Shown here: one piece after another, positions 26,694-35,300 of the stretch
Position numbering within the stretch: position 1 is the first letter of the stretch
Layout of the letters: each line of letters starts with the position of its first letter
Made by a program: the position numbers and the translations under genes
Notes under the pieces: model-generated
The model's database searches: none
What the model was told of the DNA's origin: nothing
What the model saw: only the letters and a program-made list of their open reading frames with translations
Source: Saprospiraceae bacterium
GTDB lineage: Bacteria; Bacteroidota; Bacteroidia; Chitinophagales; Saprospiraceae
Length of the DNA stretch: 64,000 bases
NCBI GenBank assembly: GCA_022841745.1
Contig: JALHQW010000003.1
Location: 172,299-236,298, forward strand
Direction of reading: 5' to 3'

Positions 26694-27905
26694 ATGTCGA
26701 AGAAAGTCCTAATCATCGGTGCTGGCGGCGTAGGCCGTGTGGTCGTTTACAAATGCGCACAGCATCCTGAGGTTTTTGGTGAAATCCTATTGGCCAGCCG
26801 CACAAAATCGAAATGCGATGTGATAGCTGCCGCTGCTATGGAAGCCACTGGCCACCAGCATATCACCACCGCTGCCATTGATGCCGAGGACGTGCCAGCC
26901 CTCGCCAGCCTCATCCGCCAGTTCCAGCCAGCGATGGTCATCAACGTGGCACTGCCCTACCAAGACCTGACCATCATGGAGGCCTGCCTGCAAACGGGCG
27001 TCCACTACCTCGACACCGCCAACTACGAGCCGAAGGACGTGGCAAAGTTCGAGTACTCCTGGCAATGGAAGCTCCACGACCGCTTCAAGGAGGCGGGCCT
27101 GATGGCCGTACTGGGCTGCGGATTCGACCCTGGCGTCACGAACATCTTCACCGCCCATGCCGCCAAGCACCATTTCGACGAGATGCACACGCTCGACATC
27201 GTGGATGCCAACGCTGGCTCGCACGGCAAAGCGTTCGCCACCAATTTCAACCCGGAAATCAATATCCGTGAAATCACCCAGAAAGGCCGCTACTGGAAGG
27301 ACGGGCAGTGGGTGGAGACCGAGCCATTTGAAATCGGCAAGGCCATCAACTACCCGAACATCGGCCCACGCCAGTCGTACCTGCTCTTCCACGAGGAGTT
27401 GGAAAGCCTTGTAAAGCACTTCCCCACCCTGCGCCAGGCCCGCTTCTGGATGACCTTCGGCGAGGAGTACCTGACGCACCTGCGGGTGATTCAGAACATC
27501 GGCATGGCGGGCATCGAACCCATCAAGTTCCAAGGCATGGACATCGTGCCGCTGGAGTTCCTGAAGGCCGTGCTGCCCAACCCCGGCGACCTTGGCACCA
27601 ATTACACGGGCTGGACAAGCATCGGCTGCCGAATCAGCGGCATCAAGGACGGCCAACCGAAGACCTACTATATCTGGAACAATTGCAGCCACAAGGCCGC
27701 CTACGAGGAGACCGGCACCCAAGGTGTGAGCTACACCACGGGTGTACCCGCTATGCTCGGCGCCATGATGATGCTCACGGGCGTGTGGACGGGCAAGGGG
27801 GTGTTCAATGTGGAGCAATTGAACCCCGACCCATTCTTGGCGAAACTCGGCGAGTATGGGCTGCCTTGGGAGGAGGAGGTGAATGGGGATTTGGAGTTGG
27901 TGTAG
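26694..27905 (+). CDS. Saccharopine dehydrogenase family protein, probable carboxynorspermidine synthase
   Basis: A 403-residue protein with an N-terminal Rossmann fold (KVLIIGAGGVGRVVVYKCAQHPEVFGEILLASRT), then VHYLDTANYEPKD, VLGCGFDPGVTNIFTAHA and YYIWNNCSHKAAYEETGTQGVSYTTGVPA. These are the hallmarks of carboxynorspermidine synthase/dehydrogenase, which condenses a diamine with aspartate semialdehyde using NADPH in the alternative spermidine pathway. The length fits. The decarboxylase partner gene is not in this window. A -7 box (TACTTTTG, 26617-26624) lies about 70 bp upstream. The general saccharopine reductase family is certain; the exact substrate is inferred. Confidence 0.85.
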   Translation: MSKKVLIIGAGGVGRVVVYKCAQHPEVFGEILLASRTKSKCDVIAAAAMEATGHQHITTAAIDAEDVPALASLIRQFQPAMVINVALPYQDLTIMEACLQTGVHYLDTANYEPKDVAKFEYSWQWKLHDRFKEAGLMAVLGCGFDPGVTNIFTAHAAKHHFDEMHTLDIVDANAGSHGKAFATNFNPEINIREITQKGRYWKDGQWVETEPFEIGKAINYPNIGPRQSYLLFHEELESLVKHFPTLRQARFWMTFGEEYLTHLRVIQNIGMAGIEPIKFQGMDIVPLEFLKAVLPNPGDLGTNYTGWTSIGCRISGIKDGQPKTYYIWNNCSHKAAYEETGTQGVSYTTGVPAMLGAMMMLTGVWTGKGVFNVEQLNPDPFLAKLGEYGLPWEEEVNGDLELV

Positions 27906-28005
27906 GAACTGGGTACTTGATACTGCATACTGGATGGCAGATGCTGGTTTGGGCTGGCATCTGCCATTGTCTTTTATTGAATTGGGATTGTTCATCAAAT
28001 GTCGG

Positions 28006-28013
28006 TAATTTTG
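28006..28013 (+). promoter_or_regulatory. -7 box of the toxin-antitoxin operon
   Basis: TAATTTTG matches TAnnTTTG. It overlaps the first codons of the longer open frame (ATG at 27999), so transcription would start near 28020 and the true antitoxin start is the ATG at 28035. A TTG at 27982-27984 lies 21 bp upstream of the box as a possible -33 element. Confidence 0.6.
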
Positions 28014-28034
28014 CCTCACAAAAACATATTAGCC

Positions 28035-28484
28035 ATGTTTGGAACAAGCCAAGATTACGAAGGATTGAACGACGTGCTCTTTTTGAACGGTATCAGCAAT
28101 GAGCCTGTCCGCACAGATTGGGAATTACATAATTTATCCAAAAAGCGCCTTCCAAAATCAACTTTGACAATCGTCGCCAAGCAATTGGGGTTGACTATTC
28201 CGCAGATACTCAAGGCTATTGATTTGGAAAAGCAACTTTATGCCTCCATGAAGGAAGCCGACCTGTTTTCTATCCGCCATTCTGAACACTTGCTAAAAAT
28301 GATGGAATTGGTGAGTAGGGGCAGGGACCTTTGGGGAACTAAGCAGGAAAGCTTTAAAGGTTGGATTAAAGATGGTATTCGTGCATTAGAAGGTAAGCGA
28401 CCAATGGACTTTTTGGATACTTTCGTGGGAATTGATATGACCATTGCCATTATCGGCAGGATTGAACATGGTGTGTATTCTTGA
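28035..28484 (+). CDS. Xre/ParS-type antitoxin of a RES toxin system
   Basis: A 149-residue protein with a helix-turn-helix-like N-terminal half (LPKSTLTIVAKQLGLTIPQILKAIDL) and a C-terminal Xre/MbcA/ParS toxin-binding domain (LFSIRHSEHLLKMMELVSRGRDLWGTKQESFKGWIKDGIRALEGKRPMDFLDT). The GxRPxDFLD-type ending is diagnostic. It neutralises the RES toxin encoded 21 bp downstream and should repress its own promoter. The start follows from the -7 box at 28006-28013. Confidence 0.9.
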   Translation: MFGTSQDYEGLNDVLFLNGISNEPVRTDWELHNLSKKRLPKSTLTIVAKQLGLTIPQILKAIDLEKQLYASMKEADLFSIRHSEHLLKMMELVSRGRDLWGTKQESFKGWIKDGIRALEGKRPMDFLDTFVGIDMTIAIIGRIEHGVYS

Positions 28485-28505
28485 TAAAATCCCCTCCTCC
28501 CGTCA

Positions 28506-28976
28506 ATGATTCTTTATCGAATTTCACATAAACCTTATATCGAGGATATTTCAGGAATTGGAGCTTGGCTTGTTGGTGGCAGGTGGAACAGCCAGTACAA
28601 ATACATGCTCTACACATCCGAAAGCCTTGCACTGGCTGCGCTTGAAGTACTGGGAAACATTCGGCCAGAGCGAATTGATTTTGAAACGGAGCGAATGTTT
28701 GCCGCTATCTATATACCAGACGATTTGCCTATTGCCGCCTTTAATATCGAAGACTTGCCAAATGGCTGGAACAATGACAATCCACCGACTTTAATCAAAA
28801 CTCTCGGTAATAGATGGCTGGATTCACTTGAAACCTTAGTACTTAAGGTACCCTCAGCTGTCATCCCCTCAGAATTCAATTACCTCGTCAACCCAAAACA
28901 CCCAGACTTCAACAAAGTAAAAATCCAATCCAGCCAGCCTTTCCGTTTCGACAAAAGGTTGTTTATCCAAAAATAG
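28506..28976 (+). CDS. RES-family NAD+-degrading toxin
   Basis: A 156-residue RES domain protein: Arg5 in ILYRISH, GRWNSQYKYMLYTSESLALAALEVL with the conserved GRWN and the Tyr/Ser/Glu cluster, and a Ser/Asn-rich C-terminal region (PSEFNYLVNPKHPDFNKVKI). RES toxins cleave NAD+ by phosphorolysis or hydrolysis and stop growth. It lies directly after its Xre-type antitoxin. All recognisable motifs are present, so the module looks functional. The next gene starts 4 bp downstream of its stop, so that gene may be co-transcribed. Confidence 0.92.
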   Translation: MILYRISHKPYIEDISGIGAWLVGGRWNSQYKYMLYTSESLALAALEVLGNIRPERIDFETERMFAAIYIPDDLPIAAFNIEDLPNGWNNDNPPTLIKTLGNRWLDSLETLVLKVPSAVIPSEFNYLVNPKHPDFNKVKIQSSQPFRFDKRLFIQK

Positions 28977-28980
28977 CAAG

Positions 28981-30015
28981 ATGAGTGAAATCCTCCACCG
29001 CCTCACCACCCTCTTCAACACCCCTGACCCGCTCGTGGCCATCCCTTACCGGGGCTTCGCCAATGCCGAGCGTTTTTTCCTAAAAGGCCGGGTACTGGAA
29101 AACGAAGGCCTAATTGAAGGCAAGAACGACAGCAAGCTGCGCAATCTGATTGACATGCTCAAGCGCTTCGAAAGCGACGAGGTGCCCGGGGCCAAGCTTA
29201 CTGTTACCCTTAATGGAAAAGAACATGATGTCACAACTGACGAAGAGGGTTATTTTTCACTGGTCGGAAATTGGCCATCTCCCATTGAGCCTGTTCAGAA
29301 CTCATGGCTGAAGGCTACCGTAAAATTCAAAGAATGCCCTAAGTGCTATACTTTGCCAGATAAAGTGGTAGATGCTGACCTACTGTACCCATCAGGTGAA
29401 GCGAATTTTGGAATCATCACGGATATTGACGATACCGTGCTTCAAACCCATGTCACTTCCAGGTTCAAGGTAAAAATGGCCTATAGTACCTTCTTCAAGG
29501 ACAGCCACCAACGGCTGCCAATGGAGGGCGTTCCAGACCTGCTGCGTGCCCTTGAAAAAGGAGGTGACACGTTGCGCCAAAACCCCTTATTCTATGTGTC
29601 TGATTCGCCTTGGAACATCTACGACCTGCTCGTTGAGTTCCTCGAAATGAACAACCTCCCGAAAGGCCCTGTGCTGCTTCGGGATTATGGACGCCAACTT
29701 TTGCAGCGCAAAAAAGAAGAAAAGGATATCCACAAACTGGTTGCCTTCCGGCAAATCATGGGCATGTACTCCAACTTACCCTTCGTTATGCTCGGCGACA
29801 CGGCCTCCAAGGACGCTGACTACTACCTGCGCATGGCCGAGGAGTTCGACGACCGGGTACTGGCCATTTATATCCGCCAGACCAGGGACACAGCAAATGC
29901 CCGCCGAATTGCCAAACTGATAGAACAAAATTCGCATATTGAAGCCGTGCTGGTTCATGGTAGCAGCGAGATTTGGGCACATGCAAGGGAGCGTGGATTA
30001 GTGGCCGTTGATTGA
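28981..30015 (+). CDS. App1-like phosphatidate phosphatase domain protein
   Basis: A 344-residue protein with a beta-sandwich N-terminal part (residues 1-135) and a HAD-like phosphatase domain beginning GIITDIDDTVLQT, whose DxDDT motif at 148-152 is the App1/DUF2183 catalytic signature. Further family motifs are FFKDSHQRLPMEGVPDLLRAL, NPLFYVSDSPWNIYDLLVEFL and FVMLGDTASKDADYYLRMAEEF. Relatives act on phosphatidate or related lipid phosphates. No signal peptide, so probably cytoplasmic. It begins 4 bp after the RES toxin stop and could be read from the toxin-antitoxin promoter, though no functional link is known. Confidence 0.88.
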   Translation: MSEILHRLTTLFNTPDPLVAIPYRGFANAERFFLKGRVLENEGLIEGKNDSKLRNLIDMLKRFESDEVPGAKLTVTLNGKEHDVTTDEEGYFSLVGNWPSPIEPVQNSWLKATVKFKECPKCYTLPDKVVDADLLYPSGEANFGIITDIDDTVLQTHVTSRFKVKMAYSTFFKDSHQRLPMEGVPDLLRALEKGGDTLRQNPLFYVSDSPWNIYDLLVEFLEMNNLPKGPVLLRDYGRQLLQRKKEEKDIHKLVAFRQIMGMYSNLPFVMLGDTASKDADYYLRMAEEFDDRVLAIYIRQTRDTANARRIAKLIEQNSHIEAVLVHGSSEIWAHARERGLVAVD

Positions 30016-30105
30016 GCATATTTTGCGGCAGGGTTAATTCTTATGGCAAAAGATAGTTTTTCCAGTTTTGTTTCTTTGCTTTGCCTCAAATTGTAACAAT
30101 AACCT

Positions 30106-31386
30106 ATGGAAATCCTTCTTGTCCTAACTTTCGTTGTTGGCTATGCCGCCATCGCCTTCGAGCATCCCATCAATATCAACAAAGCTGCCTCCGCCCTGAT
30201 AACTGGGGTTCTCTGCTGGACGATTTACATTCTAATGGCCAACGATCACGAGATAGTTACCCACCAACTGCTGGAGCAGATGGGCGAACTTTCGGGCATT
30301 CTTTTCTTCCTGCTCGGCGCCATGGTCATTGTGGAATTGGTGGATGCGCACGATGGATTCCAAGTCATCACCGACAGGATAAAGACGAATAGCCCCCGGG
30401 TGCTCCTTTGGACCATAGGGTTCATCACGTTTTTCCTTTCGGCGGTCTTGGACAACCTCACCACTACCATTGTAATGATATCGCTGCTGCGGAAAATCGT
30501 GAAAGACCACAACGACCGCTTGTTCTATGCGGGCATCATCGTCATTGCGGCAAATGCGGGCGGCGCCTGGTCGCCCATCGGTGACGTGACCACCACCATG
30601 CTTTGGATTGGCGGCCAAATAACCACAGGTGGAATCGTAAAACATGTATTCCTGCCGAGCATTGCTTGCCTTGCTGTGCCGCTGCTCTACCTGAATTGGA
30701 AAATGAAGGTGCCCCCGCCTACGCTCCCTGAACCCAAGGAATTAAAGCCGCTGAAAACCAGTGTTGCAGAACGTAACACCGTTTTTGCACTTGGCGTGGG
30801 GGGGCTGCTCTTTGTGCCCGTATTCAAAACGTTCACGCATTTGCCACCCTTCATGGGCATCCTTATCGTATTGGGCGTATTGTGGACGGTGACGGAACTC
30901 CTTCACCATAAAAAGAACGTAGAAGAAAAAGGCCATCTAACGGTTGTGCATGCGCTGCAAAAAGTGGACGCAGCCAGCGTACTGTTCTTCCTTGGCATCC
31001 TGTTGGCCATTGGTGCGCTCGGTGCGGCAGGCTTGCTCACTCACTTAGCCGAGTGGTTGGACAAGACCATCGGCAACCAAGACGTCATCGTAGTCGCCAT
31101 TGGGTTGCTATCGGCAGTGGTTGACAACGTACCCCTCGTCGCCGCTGGCATGGGCATGTACCCCTTAGAGCAGTTCCCACAAGACCATAGCTTCTGGCTC
31201 TTCCTCGCTTATTGTGCAGGTACGGGCGGCTCTTGCCTCATCATCGGATCGGCGGCAGGCGTTGCCGCCATGGGCATGGAGCGCATCAACTTCTTGTGGT
31301 ATTTGAAAAAAATCAGCTTGCTGGCGCTGTTGGGGTATTTTGCGGGAGTGGCTGTGTATTTGTTGCAAATGCAGTTCTTTGGGTAG
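30106..31386 (+). CDS. nhaD: NhaD-type Na+/H+ antiporter
   Basis: A 426-residue membrane protein with about 11-12 hydrophobic segments. The start EILLVLTFVVGYAAIAFEHPININKAA is characteristic of NhaD. Charged residues within membrane segments are visible in AVLDNLTTTIVMISLL (about 115-130), NAGGAWSPIGDVTTTMLW (about 152-170) and SAVVDNVPLVAAGMGMY (about 337-353), which correspond to the conserved transport sites of the IT superfamily. It exports sodium in exchange for protons at the inner membrane. Preceded by a 90-bp gap, it is probably transcribed alone. Confidence 0.93.
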   Translation: MEILLVLTFVVGYAAIAFEHPININKAASALITGVLCWTIYILMANDHEIVTHQLLEQMGELSGILFFLLGAMVIVELVDAHDGFQVITDRIKTNSPRVLLWTIGFITFFLSAVLDNLTTTIVMISLLRKIVKDHNDRLFYAGIIVIAANAGGAWSPIGDVTTTMLWIGGQITTGGIVKHVFLPSIACLAVPLLYLNWKMKVPPPTLPEPKELKPLKTSVAERNTVFALGVGGLLFVPVFKTFTHLPPFMGILIVLGVLWTVTELLHHKKNVEEKGHLTVVHALQKVDAASVLFFLGILLAIGALGAAGLLTHLAEWLDKTIGNQDVIVVAIGLLSAVVDNVPLVAAGMGMYPLEQFPQDHSFWLFLAYCAGTGGSCLIIGSAAGVAAMGMERINFLWYLKKISLLALLGYFAGVAVYLLQMQFFG

Positions 31387-31443
31387 ATGGTTGCCCAACC
31401 CTTTTACAGCTGTAAGCCGTCTTAGTTCGTAAAATTTATTTTT

Positions 31444-31773
31444 ATGAAAAATGATGTCGCCTTTGCCTTCTTGCTCTGCCTGCTCTCTTTGTTTGGTTGT
31501 ATGAAAGATAAGCAGGAACCTTTAACGACCAGTTGCATCGAAGCAAAAATCGAAGCGTTCAAACAAGACCCTTCGGCGGCAGCAATCATTAAAATTGAAA
31601 AGCCGGGTGAACCATTGTATTGGTTCCAAGATGTGTATGGCGATGGCGTAGAAGAAGTTGTAAACGATTTATGTGAATTCGTATGCATTACTGATTGTGA
31701 GTGTATAGGCGACTTTGTTTTTTGCGACGAAACTCATTTTAATCATCCAATGGAAACAATCTGGGAAAAATAG
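31444..31773 (+). CDS. Small lipoprotein, unknown function
   Basis: A 109-residue protein with a lipoprotein signal (MKNDVAFAFLLCLLSLFGC, lipobox LFGC at 16-19). The mature part has a CIEAKIEAFKQDPSAAAIIKIEK segment and a cysteine-rich ending (LCEFVCITDCECIGDFVFCDE) suggesting disulfides or metal binding, a pattern seen in small uncharacterised Bacteroidota lipoproteins. The probable location is the periplasmic face of a membrane. It follows nhaD by 57 bp. I cannot assign a function. Confidence 0.7.
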   Translation: MKNDVAFAFLLCLLSLFGCMKDKQEPLTTSCIEAKIEAFKQDPSAAAIIKIEKPGEPLYWFQDVYGDGVEEVVNDLCEFVCITDCECIGDFVFCDETHFNHPMETIWEK

Positions 31774-32320
31774 CTGCTTAAAATTTATAAAAAATAAAAT
31801 ATAAAAATTTCGCCCCCACCCCATACATGTTTTGAAACATATTCTACCTTTGTCATGTAAACCGATAATCCAAGGCCAACGTGCCTTTTTCCAAAAACTG
31901 ATTCCATGAACAAACTTTTACGCAGGCCAAGCGCCTCATTCCATCCGTCCGTTTGCCGAAAGGCAGCCAACTTCCAAGCAGATTTTGCGGGAAAAATTTA
32001 CCGCCACGGCCATCCGCCCACGGACATGCTTGTGCAAGCAGCCTAAGAAATGGCCATTGCACACAACGCACCTATTACCCACCACACACTACACCAGGGA
32101 ACACAGTAAAAGACAAAAATCAAAACGAGTTCGAGTTCTTTTTTTGACACAGCGTCATAGAGAACACTTAGAGACACAGGTATTCAATTCGTAAATTCCG
32201 TGTTTCTCAGCGCCTACATGCCTCTGTGTTTTAAAAAACATAGTTTAGTCTTTTTACAAAACCGATAAGCGACAAGCTGACAAGTACATTTTGGCATTGA
32301 TGGCATCCACCACTTTTGCC
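31774..32320. other. Non-coding gap with an isolated -7 box
   Basis: No convincing gene. TACCTTTG at 31845-31852 matches the -7 consensus and is followed by a 46-codon frame (ATG 31906 to TAA 32044) that I would not call a gene without conservation. AT-rich stretches around 32140-32240 resemble the decayed spacer common between Bacteroidota operons. Confidence 0.4.
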
Positions 32321-32376
32321 TTTGTACTTTGTACTTTGTACTTTGTACTTTGTACTTTGTACTTTGTACTTTGTAC
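32321..32376 (+). repeat. Eight tandem copies of the heptamer TTTGTAC
   Basis: Exactly eight uninterrupted TTTGTAC units end 19 bp before the ATG (32396) of the large secreted protein. Each unit junction gives TACTTTG, one base short of the TAnnTTTG promoter box. Copy-number slippage would change the promoter or leader length. Confidence 0.9.
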
Positions 32377-32395
32377 TTGTCTCAAAACACATCCC

Positions 32396-35300
32396 ATGTT
32401 CCGATTTACTTACACCTTGCCCATGTGCCGGGCGCTTGATGCGTTCCGCCGTTTCATAATCTCCACTACCCTATTCGCAGCTATTTTGCTGCTGCCGCAA
32501 TTTGTTGCTGGACAATGCACCACGATGATTTGCCTTCAGAACGTGAATCTATCGCTGGGCAACGACTGCACAGGGTCGGTCAACCCCTCCAACATCATCC
32601 AGAACACCTGGACGTGCCAAGGGCCAATGACCATGACCTACTACAATGCAGCCGGGGTCAGCATCGGCAACACGGTGACGAGTGCCTACTTAGGCCAGAC
32701 ACTGCAAGTACACGTGAAGCACAATTTCACCGGAGCCACCTGCTGGGGCTCGGTATTTATAAAGGACGGTAAAAAGCCCGTCATCACCGTGTCAAACGAG
32801 ACGCTGAACTGCACGGAGGACCCCAGTTCCTCGGCATTGGCCCAGCCAACGGTGACGGACAACTGCAGCCCGGCCAGCCAACTCACGCTCACGCACCAAG
32901 ACACGGTGCTCGACTTTGGCTGCGGCTACACGGGTTTCGCAGGTTATTTCGCCCCAAATAACTGGGATATATGCTATGCAAGTAATGGGGATGGTGGGGT
33001 AGATGTCACGGGAGCTCCCAATTCGGTGTTGGTCGAAGGGGCCAACAGCTCTTCGTCAATCAGCACGCCTTCGTATGTGACGAAATTCAAAATAGTCATT
33101 CCAACGGAGGGTTACGTAACGTTTGACTGGAGTAGCGTTGGGGGCTCCTCTTTTACAACCGAGGCATTCTACTTCACCATCAACAATTGGTGCATCCGGC
33201 TTTCGAGCGACCAAGTTCAGTCGGGCACCTATACATCAGGGCTGCTGCAGCCAGGCGACGTGCTCTCTTTCGAGCAGGCCAGCAACGGTGGGGCAAATGC
33301 CAACAACACTACCATTTCAAATTTCCATTTTACGACCTTGGCCTGGAAAGTCATACAGCGGAAATGGTCGGCGACCGATGCCTACGGCAACGTGGGCACC
33401 AAGGTGCAGACTATCACCCTGAACCGTGCCACCCTTGCCCAAATCCGTTTCCCCGCCAACCGGGACGGGGTGGCTGCTCCCATGCTCGCCTGCTCTGCCA
33501 ACTCGACCGACCCCAGCACCACGGGCCGCCCTTTCATTGACGAAGACGGCAACCTGAACACCACCGCCGACCAGTACAGCGTCGAGAACGGCGAGTGCTT
33601 CTTCAACCTGACCTTCACCGACCAAAACATCCCAACCTGCGAGGGCAGCGAGGTCATTCTGCGTAAATGGGTGGTGCTGGACAACTGCACCAATAATTTT
33701 GTGGAACACACCCAAATCATCAAGCTCTTCGACGTGACGCCGCCCATCATCACTTGCCCATTGAACATGACCGTCAGCACCAACGATTTCGGTTGCTTTG
33801 GCATCATCAACCTGCCTCCGGCAACGGCGGTGGACGACTGTGCCTCTCAAGTGACCATTACTCCGACCTGGAGCTTTGGCAGCGGCTACGGGCCATTCAA
33901 CAACGTGTCGCAGGGCACCCACCTCGTCAAATACACTGCCACCGATGCTTGCGGCAATACCAATTTCTGCAATGTGAACATTACCGTGGTGGACCAAGTG
34001 GCGCCGACTGTCATTTGCCAGCAGTTCACGGTGGCATCCGTTTCGAGCACGGGCGAGGCCACCGTCTATGCCAACCTCCTCGATGCGGGCAGCTACGACC
34101 ATTGCTGCATCGAAAGTTATGAGGTGAAGCGGGCCGGGCAACCGAATTCGACCTTCGCCCCAAGCCTCCTGTTTTCTTGCGCCGACCTCAACAGCAGTTC
34201 GGTCTTGGTAACCCTCCGGGTCAAGGACTGCCACGGCAACTCCAACACCTGCGACGTAACGGTGAACGTTCACGATGAACTGCCCCCTGTCGTCATCCCG
34301 CCCGCCGATGTTTTGGTGGATTGCAACACCGACCTGGGCAACCTCTCCGTCTTCGGAAATGCCACGGTTACCGACAACTGTTCGTTTACCCTTACCGAAA
34401 CAGCCACAACTGACGTGACAAACTGCGGCCAAGGCACGGTCACCCGCCGCTTCACGGCAACCGACCCGAGCGGGAACACGTCCATTGCGCAGCAGGTAAT
34501 CCACCTGGTGAACCAGACGCCCTGGAACGCCAACGGCAACCAAATCATCTGGCCGCAGCACTACCAGACGCAAAGCTGCACAGGGCAGTCGCTGGATCCG
34601 TTCGACCTCCCCTACCCTTATTCCGGCCCTACGTTGTTGGGGCAAAATGGCTGCGAGGCCGTGGCCGTGGCTTTTGACGATGAAATATTCTGGATTTCGG
34701 AGCCAGCCTGCTATAAAATCCAGCGGACGTGGACCATCCTCGATTGGTGCCAATACCAAACAAACTCCAATTCCAATCTGGGCATTTGGCAGCACGTCCA
34801 GTTCATAGAAGTATTTGACAATCAAGCACCTGTGTTTGTGAACCCGCCGACCAATGTCATGGCGAGCAGCACCACGGGTTGCAGTGGCAATGTAATCTTG
34901 CCGCTGCCGCAAGTCAGTGATTGCAGCAACCATGTGTCCATCGTGGCCACGGGTGCCCTCGGCACAGGCTTCTCGTTCCAAAACGTGCCAGCGGGCATTT
35001 ACCCGATGACCTACACCGCCGCCGACGGCTGTGGCAATACCTCCACACATAGCTTCACGGTCTCCGTTGGGGATACGGGCACGCCCACCGCCTACTGCCA
35101 GAACGGCCTCAATGTGACCCTGAACGCACAAGGCGAGGTCTCCGTTTCGGCACAACAACTGAACGCCAACAGCTTCGACAACTGCGCCCCGGCCAGCAGC
35201 TTGAAGTTCAGTTTTACGCAAAACGTGGCCGACAACACTATACTGTTTGATTGTGGCGATGTGGGCACCAACCCCGTGCAGCTTTGGGTCACCGACCCCG

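Noticed and set aside
26787..28019. 410-codon leftward open frame opposite the carboxynorspermidine synthase gene
   Set aside because: Antisense artefact; the plus-strand frame has clear Rossmann and family motifs.
31906..32046. 46-codon ORF after a good -7 box
   Set aside because: Composition does not look like a protein and there is nothing to compare it with; the promoter box may be coincidental.
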